7,938 nucleotides of DNA from Muribaculaceae bacterium. Its GTDB lineage: Bacteria; Bacteroidota; Bacteroidia; Bacteroidales; Muribaculaceae. Within the stretch, counting starts at the first letter, position 1, and the number at the start of each line of letters is the position of its first letter. The notes under the pieces are model-generated. The model did no database searches. It had not been told where the DNA came from and was given only the letters and a program-made list of their open reading frames with translations. Positions 1 to 7,782 of the stretch are shown in pieces. Where the stretch lies: NCBI GenBank assembly GCA_029059965.1, contig JAIDUY010000153.1:1-7938 (forward strand), in the 5' to 3' direction. Made by a program: the position numbers and the translations under genes.

Positions 1-1
1 C

Positions 2-1780
2 CGCATAGCATTCCTCTTTCCCGACGCCGCCGGCAACGCCCAGATGTGGACCATGAAGGCCGACGGCTCCGAGCGTGTGCAGGCTTCCAGCCATCCCGGC
101 GGCATCGACGGCTTCCTGCTGTCGCCCGACGAGAGCAGAATCGTGGTAATCGGCAAGGTCAAGTACGCCCGCAACGCCGGCGACATCTATCCCGATCTGC
201 CCAAGGCCACAGGACGTGTGGTCGACGACCTCATGTACAAGCACTGGGACGAATGGGTGACCGAGATTCCCCATCCCTTCATCGGCCGCTTCGACGGCAA
301 CACCGTAAGCGACCTTACCGACATCATGGCCGACGAGCCTTTCGAAGCTCCCATGAAGCCCTTCGGCGGCGTCGAGTCCTTTGCATGGAGCCCCGACGGC
401 AAGATTCTCGTCTATGTGTCGCGCAAGAAGACCGGCATGGAGTACGCCCTGTCGACCAACTCCGACCTCTATGCCTATAACATCGAGAGCGGCGAGACCC
501 ACAACCTCACCGAGGGTATGATGGGCTATGACACAATGCCCGCATTCTCGCCCGACGGCAACTATCTGGCTTGGCTCAGCATGGAGCACGACGGCTACGA
601 GAGCGACCGCAACCGCCTGTTCATCCTCGACACCCATACCGCAGTAAAGACCGAGCTCACCGACAACTGGGACTACAGCATCGACGAGTTCGCATGGATG
701 CCTGACTCGCGCGGCATCGTCTTCATCGCTCCCAAGGACGGCGTCATCCCCGTGTTCAGCATCGCACTTGCCGACAAAGCAATCAAGCAGCTCACCGACG
801 TACGTGCCGACTTCACGAGCCTGGCCGTGACTCCCGGGAAGGTTGTCACCATGTGCCACTCCATGCTCCGTCCCAACGAGGTGATGACCATCGACCTCAA
901 CCCCGTGGGACGCCGCAGCGCCCTGTGGCCCCTGACCGACATCAACGGCGACATCTTCGCCGGCATCGACATGCCCACCGTCGAGAAGCGCATGGTGCCC
1001 ACCACCGACGGCAAGGAAATGCTCACTTGGGTTGTCTACCCCCCGCAGTTCGACCCCGCCAAAAAGTATCCCGCGCTTCTGTACTGTCAGGGCGGCCCCC
1101 AGTCGCCCGTCAGCCAGTTCTGGAGCTATCGCTGGAACCTGGCCCTGATGGCCGCCAACGGCTACGTTGTCATCGCGCCCAACCGCCGCGGCCTGCCCGG
1201 CTTTGGTTCCGAGTGGAACGCTCAGATTTCCAAGGACTATCCCGGACAGAATATGGCCGATTACCTCGCTGCTGTCGATGACGTGCGCCGCGAGCCCTAT
1301 ATCGACGCTGACCACATCGGCGCTACCGGCGCCAGCTACGGCGGCTTCTCCGTCTACTATCTCGCCGGCAACCACGAAGGCCGCTTCGCCGCGCTCCTGG
1401 CCCATGCGGGCATCTTCAACATGGAGCAGCAGTACCTCGAGACCGAGGAAATGTGGTTCGCCAACTGGGACATGGGCGGCGCATTCTGGGACCGCGACAA
1501 CGCCGCAGCACAGCGCACCTTCGCCAACTCGCCCCACCGCTTCGTCGACCGCTGGGATACTCCCATCATGATCAGCCACGGCGAGTACGACTATCGCATC
1601 CTCGCCTCGCAGGGCATGGCAGCCTTCAATGCCGCCAAGCTCCGCGGCATCCCCGCCGAGATGGTAATCTATCCCGACGAGAACCACTGGATTCTTAAGC
1701 CTCAGAATGCCGTTCTGTGGCAGCGTATGTTCTTCCGCTGGTTCGACCGCTGGCTCAAGCCCGAGGCAGCAGCCGAATGA
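2..1780 (+). CDS. S9 family serine peptidase, dipeptidyl-peptidase 5-like (5' end missing)
   Basis: This is a prolyl-oligopeptidase-family (S9) peptidase, expected to cut dipeptides from the N-termini of peptides in the periplasm. The reading frame is open from base 2, and the residues before the first Met (RIAFLFPDAAGNAQ) continue the propeller pattern, so the gene begins outside the window and Met at 44 is internal. Counting from that Met, residues 1 to about 320 carry PD40-type beta-propeller repeats (LSPDESRI, WSPDGKIL, FSPDGNYL, WMPDSRGI). About 325-578 is the alpha/beta-hydrolase domain, with GGP at 350-352. The catalytic triad is complete: Ser431 in GASYGG, Asp516 in HGEYDYR, His548 in DENHW. 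The Ser-Asp and Asp-His spacings (85 and 32) equal those I remember for Porphyromonas gingivalis DPP5 (542/627/659), which suggests roughly 100 missing residues, including any signal peptide. The exact dipeptide preference cannot be read from sequence; another S9C acyl-aminoacyl peptidase activity is the alternative. It ends 16 nt before the DUF6155 gene. Confidence 0.93.
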   Translation, partial: RIAFLFPDAAGNAQMWTMKADGSERVQASSHPGGIDGFLLSPDESRIVVIGKVKYARNAGDIYPDLPKATGRVVDDLMYKHWDEWVTEIPHPFIGRFDGNTVSDLTDIMADEPFEAPMKPFGGVESFAWSPDGKILVYVSRKKTGMEYALSTNSDLYAYNIESGETHNLTEGMMGYDTMPAFSPDGNYLAWLSMEHDGYESDRNRLFILDTHTAVKTELTDNWDYSIDEFAWMPDSRGIVFIAPKDGVIPVFSIALADKAIKQLTDVRADFTSLAVTPGKVVTMCHSMLRPNEVMTIDLNPVGRRSALWPLTDINGDIFAGIDMPTVEKRMVPTTDGKEMLTWVVYPPQFDPAKKYPALLYCQGGPQSPVSQFWSYRWNLALMAANGYVVIAPNRRGLPGFGSEWNAQISKDYPGQNMADYLAAVDDVRREPYIDADHIGATGASYGGFSVYYLAGNHEGRFAALLAHAGIFNMEQQYLETEEMWFANWDMGGAFWDRDNAAAQRTFANSPHRFVDRWDTPIMISHGEYDYRILASQGMAAFNAAKLRGIPAEMVIYPDENHWILKPQNAVLWQRMFFRWFDRWLKPEAAAE

Positions 1781-1796
1781 TGACCGCGCGTCCCTG

Positions 1797-2306
1797 ATGT
1801 CGAAAGCCCGTCTGCGCAAAGAACTACAGTCATTCACGCAAGCACAGCTCATCGAAGTTGTGCTTGCGGCCTATGACTCGTCGGCCAAGGCAAAGGAATA
1901 CTTCGAGTTTTTTCTCAATCCTGATGTCGACAGGCTCTACGAGCATCATGTCGACATCATTGCCAAGGAGCTGAGCCGCACGAGGTGGGGACGTAGCAAG
2001 GCGCGTATATCCGTCATAAAGGCCAGTCTGCGCGAGTTCGCGGCTTTCGGTGCGGATGTGCGTCAGCAGGCCCGACTGGTGTACGGCGCCTGGCGCATGA
2101 TTCTCGGAGCCGCCGCGCGCTACGACCTCTCGGAGCCCCTGCGCAGGGCCGTGCCGGCGCTTGCCGCCCACTACGTCGCCCTCGCTTCCGAAGGCGAGTT
2201 CCTCGAAGAAGCCCTCGAAAAGGTGCGCCGCACCTCCACCGAGTTTGCCCGACCTTCGGTGCGTAAGGAAATCGAGCTTGCCATCGACCAAATACTTAAG
2301 AAATAA
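1797..2306 (+). CDS. DUF6155 family protein, function unknown
   Basis: This is a 169-residue, charged, apparently all-helical cytoplasmic protein with no signal peptide or membrane segment. The N-terminus (MSKARLRKELQSFTQAQL, then YEFFLNP-like text around residues 40-47: YFEFFLNPDVDRLYEHH) matches my memory of DUF6155 proteins, which begin with a similar K-rich helix followed by a 'Y-x-F-x-x-NP' stretch. No catalytic motif is visible and I do not assign a function. I chose ATG 1797 because the family match begins exactly there and it lies 16 nt after the peptidase stop; the frame is open further upstream, but that part overlaps the peptidase C-terminus and looks like its shadow. The start overlaps the stop of a six-codon reading frame (TGATG, see findings). 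No promoter is visible before it, so it is probably co-transcribed with the peptidase gene. Confidence 0.85.
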   Translation: MSKARLRKELQSFTQAQLIEVVLAAYDSSAKAKEYFEFFLNPDVDRLYEHHVDIIAKELSRTRWGRSKARISVIKASLREFAAFGADVRQQARLVYGAWRMILGAAARYDLSEPLRRAVPALAAHYVALASEGEFLEEALEKVRRTSTEFARPSVRKEIELAIDQILKK

Positions 2307-2336
2307 ACTATCATTCCACTCATTAACTGCACATCA

Positions 2337-3089
2337 ATGACTATGTCCCGTATCTTTACCGCCGCAGCCTGCGTGCTTGTCGCAGCGGCTGCCCATGCCC
2401 AGTACTGCCCCACGCAGGCAGGCACGGTGCTGCGCTACACCGAGAACACCGAAATTCCCGAACACGCCGTCAAGACCGTCACCGAGACCGTCGACAGCGT
2501 CTACGCCGACGGCGGCGCCACGATAGTGCGCACGACCTCGGTCCACGACACCGCCGGTTCGCTCACCACCGAGCCCGACACCCGCACCATGTACTCCTAC
2601 ACCACCGCCGAAGCCCCTACGGTCGTCACCATCATGACCGTCGACGACTTCCGCGACCTCATCGTCAACTCCATCCGCTCCGAGGCCGAAGCCGCAGGCC
2701 AGTACGTCAGCCCGCAGGACCTTGAGAGCGTGGCCGCACAGATTCGTCCCTCGGGCAAGCTCCAGCTCACCCTCGACCCCAATGCCGCCGAGGGCGCCAA
2801 GATTCCCAACTGCACCATGCGCGTCAGCCTCGGCCTGGGCGCAAATATGAGCCTCGGCATCAGCGGCGGCAAGGTGCTCGGCCACGAGGCCGTGACTGTT
2901 CCCGCCGGTACTTTCGACGACTGCCTCAAGATTTCCTATGTGTTCAAGCAGGCCTTCGGCAGCGAAACCGTCAAGATGAACGCCACTTCGTGGTACGCTC
3001 CCGGCATCGGCCTGGTACGTGAGGAAATCAAGGACAAGTCCGGTGCCGTCGTTTCCGTTCAGGAACTTCAGTCCGTATCCCGTCCGTAA
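2337..3089 (+). CDS. Exported protein of unknown function (DUF3108/TapB-like C-terminal pattern)
   Basis: This is a 250-residue secreted or periplasmic protein. Residues 1-21 form a clear signal peptide: basic start (MTMSR), hydrophobic core (FTAAACVLVAAA) and a signal peptidase I site AHA|Q. There is no lipobox, so it is not predicted to be a lipoprotein. The mature part is Thr/Val-rich and probably mostly beta-strand, with three cysteines (24, 159, 196). Near the C-terminus, GHEAVTVPAGTFDDCLKI (182-199) and WYAPGIGLVREE (219-230) resemble the 'VPAGTF-x-C-x-K ... WYAPGVGLVK' pattern of DUF3108/TapB-like exported proteins; I hold that family link only loosely. A second Met at residue 3 could be the true start; both leave the signal peptide intact. 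The gene follows DUF6155 by 30 nt with no promoter motif between them, and is followed by a strong hairpin terminator, so it is likely the last gene of the unit. A long antisense frame over it is a composition artefact. Confidence 0.85.
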   Translation: MTMSRIFTAAACVLVAAAAHAQYCPTQAGTVLRYTENTEIPEHAVKTVTETVDSVYADGGATIVRTTSVHDTAGSLTTEPDTRTMYSYTTAEAPTVVTIMTVDDFRDLIVNSIRSEAEAAGQYVSPQDLESVAAQIRPSGKLQLTLDPNAAEGAKIPNCTMRVSLGLGANMSLGISGGKVLGHEAVTVPAGTFDDCLKISYVFKQAFGSETVKMNATSWYAPGIGLVREEIKDKSGAVVSVQELQSVSRP

Positions 3090-3110
3090 GCAGGCAGACA
3101 TACGCCCCCA

Positions 3111-3154
3111 ATAAAACAGCGCAGCCCCGTTTCCGCAGGGCTGCGCTGTTTTAT
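3111..3154. terminator. Bidirectional intrinsic terminator between convergent units
   Basis: A perfect 17-bp inverted repeat: the left arm 3111-3127 (ATAAAACAGCGCAGCCC) pairs with the right arm 3138-3154, leaving a 10-nt loop (3128-3137). The stem core is GC-rich, and each strand ends in a TTTT run (AAAA at 3113-3116 on one side, TTTT at 3149-3152 on the other), so either transcript would form a hairpin followed by U residues. It begins 21 nt after the exported-protein stop and lies 33 nt beyond the TonB-receptor stop, where a terminator shared by two converging units would be expected. The rest of this 98-nt gap (3090-3187) shows nothing else. Confidence 0.9.
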
Positions 3155-3187
3155 GTGGGTCTATGTAAGATGCGGAATTACCTTATT

Positions 3188-5407
3188 TCAGAGACGGACG
3201 CGGATTGTGGCGCCGAAGGTGCGGGGACGGGCGCGCTGCAGGAAGGTATTGCCGATGGACACGAAGCGGAAGGTGGAGTAGCGCGTGCCGGTGATGTTGT
3301 CGCACCACAGGCGCAGGCTCCAGTGCTCGGCGGCGAAACGCAGCGATGCGTCGGCTACGGCGTAGAAGGGCTGGCGGTAGATGTTGGCCTCGTCCCAGTA
3401 GATAGGACCGGCGCAGCGTACGGATGCGTCGACAGCGGGCGTGACGCCCAGAAATTCGAGCGGCGTTATTCTGTATGAAGCCGAGGCGTAGACGGTGTTC
3501 GCGGGGGCGTAGGGCACCCTCTTGCCGCGGTAGTCGGCGCGGCCGTCGTTGTAGCGGCGAAATGTGGCGTTGGTGTAGCCGTAGCTCAGCCTGAGATGGA
3601 GGTCGGAAGTGGCGGTCCACTGCGCGGTGAGTTCGGCGCCGAGGCTGCGGGTGCGTCCGGCGTTGGTCATCACTCGTCCTGTCGTTGTTCCGGCGGGGAA
3701 GGTGGTGAGCTGCTGGTTGCGGCAGTCGATGGCGAAGAGGGCGCCGTCGATGGCGAGCGCGCCCGAGGCAAGGCTGCTGTGGAAGCCGAGCTCGTAGTTG
3801 AAGCTGCGCTCGGGCCGGTAGGCTACAATCTGCTCCAGAGTGTAGGGCGATGCTATGCCCATCTCGCTCATTATGCGCTGCTGGAGCACGTCGGAGAACA
3901 TCTGCGTGTTGTAGCCGCCTGCCTTGTAGCCCTTGGAGAAGTTGAAGTAGGGCGCGAAGGGCTCGTAGTCGTAGGCCACGGTCACCTTGGGCAGAAATTC
4001 GAGGAAGTGCTGCGACAGGCCGCCGCCGTCGTTGATGACTACGGGCGTGTGCATGAACTTGGTGCGAGTGCCGTCGGGGTGTACCTGCCATGTAGTGAAG
4101 CCCGTGTTGCAGTGGCTGACATAGTCGAGGGCGGCGTGCTCGTAGTCCAGACGCAGGCCGGCCTCGAAGCGCCAGCGCCCGAGTGTATAGGTGCTTTCGT
4201 GGTAGAACGCAATGCCGCCGGCACGCAGGTCGAAGTCGCTGCCGAGGGTGAAGCTGCGGCTGTCCCAGCTGATGGGATAGTCGGGATTGACGTCGTTGCG
4301 GTGCGACTCGATGAGACGGCTTATGCCGTCGTCGCGGAAGGTGACGGGAGCCTGCATCGAAGTGGATTTATAGAAGGCGAACACGCCGCCGAGCCAGCCG
4401 TAGTTGCCGCGGCTGCCGCGGGTGAAGAGGTCTTCGGTCCATGTCCATTCACGGCGTTTCTGACGCTGGGTGAAGTAGTCGTCGGTCAGGAAGTCCTGGT
4501 CGAGGCGCATGTCGTCGGCGAGATAGTGCACCGAGTTAACAGATCTCACCACGACGCGCTTGCCCGCCCAGGCCACCGTCAGACCGTCGGCGAAGAGGGT
4601 GCGGCGGTAGGAGCAGGTGTCGTTGTAGGCTATGGTGCCCGTGGCGACCGATTCGTAGGGATAGCCGCCCTGACGCGACAGGGCCACAGAGGCGGTGTTG
4701 GTCACAGACAGAGCTTCCGAAGGGCGCCATGCCGTTTTCCAGCGTGCCGAGCCTGAGTTCTCGTCGTCGAGCAGCTTGCCCGTATAGCCGTTGCGGAAGA
4801 AGCCGTCGGTATGGCGGAACTGTCCGGACACGCTCATACCGAGGCTGCGGCTGAACGGATGGTAGACTGCGGCCGAGGCCGTGACCGTATTGCCGTTGCC
4901 GTAGCCCGCCGAGAGACGCACGCCGCGGGTGTCGAGCGGCGACAGGGTGCGAATGTTTATCTGTCCGCCCATTGTGTTGCGACCGTTTAGCACGGCCTGA
5001 GCGCCGCGCAGAATCTCGATGGAGGCTATGTCGGCGATGTCGAAGTCGTAGGCATCCTTGTTCAGGAACGGCACATTGTCGACGGTCAGGCCGACGACGG
5101 GCTGGTCGATACGGGCGCCGAGACCGCGTACGTAGATGCTGGAGGTCATGCGCGAGCCGTAGTCGGGCATGTAGAAGTTGGGCGCTATCTCGCCGAGGCT
5201 GTGGGGGCTCTCAATGCCGGCGGCGCGTGCTTCGGCTCCCGTAAGCCTTGTCACGGCCTCGGCGCTCATGGCTTCGGGGCTCTGCTTCACGCCGAGTACC
5301 TCGAGGGGGCGCAGACGGTGCGGAGCCCTCGCGCTGTCGGAGGGGGCTTCGGAGGCTGCGGCCGGCACGGCTATGGCGGCGAGCAGTATGGCAAGTGGCT
5401 TTCTCAT
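3188..5407 (-). CDS. TonB-dependent outer-membrane receptor, substrate unknown
   Basis: This is a 739-residue outer-membrane beta-barrel receptor that would import a ligand using TonB/ExbBD energy. The frame is open upstream to 5821, but I place the start at 5407 because it gives a signal peptide (MRKPLAILLAAIAVPAAA, cleavage near residue 18) and because everything upstream overlaps the ABC-F gene. A possible TonB box (LRPLEVLGV, 32-40) follows. The plug, about 45-155, has IYVRGLG (91-97), VDNVPF (109-114) and the hallmark IEILRGAQAVLNGRNTMGG (130-148) followed by QINI. The barrel fills the rest, ending RTFGATIRVRL. There is no N-terminal carboxypeptidase-like domain and no SusD partner, so it is not a SusC-type glycan importer; siderophore, haem, cobalamin or another metal chelate is more likely, but the ligand cannot be read here. 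It is the last gene of the rlmH unit, its start overlapping the ABC-F stop. The final residue is Leu where Phe is usual. Confidence 0.92.
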   Translation of the reverse strand: MRKPLAILLAAIAVPAAASEAPSDSARAPHRLRPLEVLGVKQSPEAMSAEAVTRLTGAEARAAGIESPHSLGEIAPNFYMPDYGSRMTSSIYVRGLGARIDQPVVGLTVDNVPFLNKDAYDFDIADIASIEILRGAQAVLNGRNTMGGQINIRTLSPLDTRGVRLSAGYGNGNTVTASAAVYHPFSRSLGMSVSGQFRHTDGFFRNGYTGKLLDDENSGSARWKTAWRPSEALSVTNTASVALSRQGGYPYESVATGTIAYNDTCSYRRTLFADGLTVAWAGKRVVVRSVNSVHYLADDMRLDQDFLTDDYFTQRQKRREWTWTEDLFTRGSRGNYGWLGGVFAFYKSTSMQAPVTFRDDGISRLIESHRNDVNPDYPISWDSRSFTLGSDFDLRAGGIAFYHESTYTLGRWRFEAGLRLDYEHAALDYVSHCNTGFTTWQVHPDGTRTKFMHTPVVINDGGGLSQHFLEFLPKVTVAYDYEPFAPYFNFSKGYKAGGYNTQMFSDVLQQRIMSEMGIASPYTLEQIVAYRPERSFNYELGFHSSLASGALAIDGALFAIDCRNQQLTTFPAGTTTGRVMTNAGRTRSLGAELTAQWTATSDLHLRLSYGYTNATFRRYNDGRADYRGKRVPYAPANTVYASASYRITPLEFLGVTPAVDASVRCAGPIYWDEANIYRQPFYAVADASLRFAAEHWSLRLWCDNITGTRYSTFRFVSIGNTFLQRARPRTFGATIRVRL
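5404..5407 (-). promoter_or_regulatory. ATGA start/stop overlap coupling ABC-F and TonB-receptor translation
   Basis: On the minus strand the sequence reads GCATGAGAAAG. The TGA ends the ABC-F protein (...LSEKA) and the ATG begins the receptor (MRKPL...), so the two genes share two bases. Overlaps of this kind usually let a terminating ribosome restart, so receptor synthesis probably depends on translation of the ABC-F gene. No separate Shine-Dalgarno sequence or promoter is apparent just upstream, though an internal promoter within the ABC-F gene cannot be excluded by eye. Confidence 0.8.
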
Positions 5408-7266
5408 GCTTTTTCCGATAGTTCGAGCCAGCGCATCTCGGCCTCGTCGAGCTCGTCGCAGACAGCACGGTAGCGCGAGGCGCGGGCGTCGTAGTCGTTG
5501 CAGGTCTCGCCCGAGGCAAAGAAGGCTTCGAGGGCGGACTTCTCCTCGCCGAGAACCTCCATCGTCTTCTCGAGTTCTTCCATCTCCTTGCGCTCCTTGA
5601 AAGTCAGTTTGGCCGGACGCTCGGAGCGCTGACGGACAGGCTCGGCGCTCTTTTGCTTGGGCCGGGTGTCTTCGGCGAGACGGCGTGCCTCGTCCTGCCA
5701 TGCGCGGTAGTCGCTGTAGTTGCCGGGGAAGTCGCGGACGGTGCCGTTGCCCTCCATGACGAAGAGATGGTCGACGATGCTGTCGAGGAAGAAGCGGTCG
5801 TGGCTCACCACGATGACGCATCCCTTAAATTCGGCGAGGTATTCCTCAAGTATTCCCAGGGTGATGATGTCGAGGTCGTTGGTGGGCTCGTCCAGAATCA
5901 GGAAGTTGGGCTGACGCATCAGCACCGTGGCGAGGTGCAGGCGGCATCGCTCGCCGCCGCTGAGCTTGTAGATGTATTTCTGCTGGTCGGCAGGCGAGAA
6001 AAGGAAGCGCTGCAGGTACTGCATCGGGGCGATGTGCTGCCCCGGGGCGAGGGTGATGTCCTCGGCTATGGCCTGCACGGCGTCGATGACCTTCATCGAA
6101 GTGTCGAATTCGATGCCGTCCTGACTGTAATAACCGAAGCGCACGGTCTCGCCGACGTTCCATTGGCCCGAGTCAGCGGGCACGAGGCCCTGGAGCATCT
6201 TGATGAAGGTGCTCTTGCCCACGCCGTTGGGTCCGACGATACCAACTTTCTCGCCGCGGGCGAAAGTGTAGGTGAATGAGTCGAGGATAATCTTGTCGCC
6301 GAAGCGCTTGCTCACACCCTCGGCTTCGAAAATCTTAGAGCCTATGCGGCTGGAACGGGCGTCGAGGCTGACATTGCGTTCAGAGGTGTCGACGCGTGAA
6401 CGCTCGCGCAGGTCGTGGAAGGCGTCGATGCGGAATTTGGCCTTGCCGCCGCGTGCCTGAGGCTGGCGGCTCATCCAGTCCTGCTCCTTGCGCAGGGTGT
6501 TGCGCACCCTCGACAGCTCGGTCTCCATAGCCTCGATGCGTTCGGCGCGGCGGCGCAGGAACATGTCGTAGTTGCCGTTGACGGAGAACACGCTGCCGCG
6601 GTCCATCTCGAGGATACGGTTGCAGACGCGGTCGAGGAAGTAGCGGTCGTGCGTCACCATCAGCAGTGTGGCGCGCGAACGGCGCAGATACGCCTCAAGC
6701 CATTCGATGGTGCTGATGTCGAGGTGGTTGGTAGGCTCGTCGAGGAGCAGGAAGTCGGCTTCCTGCATCACGATGCGTGCCAGGGCCAGACGCTTGCGCT
6801 GGCCGCCCGACAGCTGAGCCACGGGCTGTGCGCCGTCTGGCAGTCCCAGACGTGTGAGCACCTGGTTGAGGCGGTCCTGATAGTCCCAGGCCGAAGCGGC
6901 GTCCATAGCCTGCACGGCGTCGTGCAGCCTGTCGGGGTCGCCTGTGGCGCTCGCCTCGGCGAAGTCACGCACTACGGCGGCCAGAGGGTCGTCGGTGTCG
7001 AGGGCGGCCGAGGCCACGGTGGCACCCTCGGCGAAAACTGGTTCCTGAGGCAGATAGCCGATGCGCAGGCCGTTGCGGCACACGACGCGGCCGCTGTCGG
7101 CGCTCTGCGCGCCGGCGATGATGCTCAGCAGGGTACTCTTGCCCGTACCGTTGCGGGCCACGATGCCGATTTTCTCGCCTTCGTCGACGCCGAATGTTAT
7201 GTCGCTGAACAGGGTGCGGTCGCCCACGCCCTTGGTAAGATTTTCAACTGTAAGCAGATTTGCCAT
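5404..7266 (-). CDS. uup: ABC-F family ATPase, Uup type
   Basis: This is a 620-residue protein with two ATP-binding cassettes and no membrane segments, so it is a ribosome-associated ABC-F protein rather than a transporter. NBD1 has Walker A ARNGTGKST (37-45), signature LSGGQ (152-156), Walker B plus catalytic Glu FLLLDEPTNHLD (172-183, Glu177) and switch His206. The charged inter-domain linker spans about 237-300. NBD2 has Walker A GPNGVGKST (345-353), signature LSGGE (435-439), FLILDEPTNDLD (455-466, Glu460) and His489. A basic, then Glu-rich coiled-coil tail (about 545-620) is the feature that favours Uup over EttA or YbiT; E. coli Uup is of similar length. Both catalytic Glu residues are intact, so both sites should be active. 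Family members act on translating or stalled ribosomes, and some give antibiotic resistance; nothing here suggests a resistance role. It starts 5 nt after the rlmH stop and overlaps the receptor start by ATGA. Confidence 0.93.
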   Translation of the reverse strand: MANLLTVENLTKGVGDRTLFSDITFGVDEGEKIGIVARNGTGKSTLLSIIAGAQSADSGRVVCRNGLRIGYLPQEPVFAEGATVASAALDTDDPLAAVVRDFAEASATGDPDRLHDAVQAMDAASAWDYQDRLNQVLTRLGLPDGAQPVAQLSGGQRKRLALARIVMQEADFLLLDEPTNHLDISTIEWLEAYLRRSRATLLMVTHDRYFLDRVCNRILEMDRGSVFSVNGNYDMFLRRRAERIEAMETELSRVRNTLRKEQDWMSRQPQARGGKAKFRIDAFHDLRERSRVDTSERNVSLDARSSRIGSKIFEAEGVSKRFGDKIILDSFTYTFARGEKVGIVGPNGVGKSTFIKMLQGLVPADSGQWNVGETVRFGYYSQDGIEFDTSMKVIDAVQAIAEDITLAPGQHIAPMQYLQRFLFSPADQQKYIYKLSGGERCRLHLATVLMRQPNFLILDEPTNDLDIITLGILEEYLAEFKGCVIVVSHDRFFLDSIVDHLFVMEGNGTVRDFPGNYSDYRAWQDEARRLAEDTRPKQKSAEPVRQRSERPAKLTFKERKEMEELEKTMEVLGEEKSALEAFFASGETCNDYDARASRYRAVCDELDEAEMRWLELSEKA

Positions 7267-7271
7267 TGTCG

Positions 7272-7745
7272 TCAGTCGTGATGATAAGGTTCGCCGCGCA
7301 TGATTGTACCGGCACGGTACAGCTGCTCCACGGCAAAGAGACGCGCCAGTTCGTGGGGGAAAGTCATCTGCGAGAGCGACATCATCGTGTCGGCACGGTC
7401 GTAGACGGCCTTGCTGAATCCGTAAGGCCCCCCGATGATGAAGACGGCGCGGCGCACGCCGTCCATATTCTTGCGCTCGAGGAACTCCGAAAAGCCGCGC
7501 GAGGTGAACTCACGGCCACGCTCGTCGAACAGGACGACGAAATCCTGCGGCGTAATCTCGGCCAGGAAGCGTTCGCCTTCGTTTTCCTTCTGTTTATCGG
7601 CAGACAGCGAGCGGCTTGTGCGGACATCGGGCAGGGCGGTGAGCTCGAAGGGGTAGTAGTGGCCGATGTTGCGGGCATAGCCGTCGACCAGCTCCGCCAC
7701 CTGCGGCTGCCGTATTTTCCCCATACATAGTAGCTTGATTTTCAT
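7272..7745 (-). CDS. rlmH: 23S rRNA (pseudouridine1915-N3)-methyltransferase RlmH
   Basis: RlmH is a SPOUT-fold, SAM-dependent enzyme that methylates N3 of pseudouridine 1915 in helix 69 of 23S rRNA on assembled 70S ribosomes. The 157-residue length is normal for the family. The N-terminal strand MKIKLLCMGK is typical. The knotted SAM site is formed by VFIIGGPYGF (101-110) and the LSQMTFPHELAR helix (124-135), followed by EQLYRA (140-145). The protein ends with the conserved YHHD (154-157; compare YHRE in E. coli), where the conserved Tyr and His sit. Nothing is missing. The start at 7745 gives the family N-terminus and lies about 35 nt below a predicted promoter. It is the first gene of the unit with the ABC-F gene, and it faces nadC head to head. 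Confidence 0.96.
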   Translation of the reverse strand: MKIKLLCMGKIRQPQVAELVDGYARNIGHYYPFELTALPDVRTSRSLSADKQKENEGERFLAEITPQDFVVLFDERGREFTSRGFSEFLERKNMDGVRRAVFIIGGPYGFSKAVYDRADTMMSLSQMTFPHELARLFAVEQLYRAGTIMRGEPYHHD

Positions 7746-7782
7746 AAGTCAGGCTTTCGGTTTGCAGAAGCAAAAAGAATGT

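Noticed and set aside
1707..1796. Upstream start for the DUF6155 protein
   Set aside because: The extra residues overlap the peptidase C-terminus out of frame and do not resemble the family; the match begins at the Met at 1797.
2334..3101. 255-codon minus-strand open frame covering the exported-protein gene almost exactly
   Set aside because: Its Gly/Val/Ala/His-rich product has no domain pattern, while the sense frame has a signal peptide and a family-like C-terminus. It is best explained as codon-bias shadow.
3596..4756. 386-codon plus-strand open frame opposite the TonB receptor
   Set aside because: It lies wholly antisense to a convincing receptor, has a low-complexity Val/Ala/Glu/Gly composition with no recognisable motif, and no promoter. 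GC-rich third positions remove stops from the opposite strand.
5408..5821. N-terminal extension of the TonB receptor frame upstream of Met at 5407
   Set aside because: The extension is Arg/Pro-rich, lies entirely inside the ABC-F coding region, and would bury the signal peptide in the middle of the protein.
6415..7281. 288-codon plus-strand open frame opposite the ABC-F gene
   Set aside because: It is antisense to the first cassette and linker, whose Walker A, signature and Walker B motifs are all intact in the minus-strand frame; the antisense product has no motifs.
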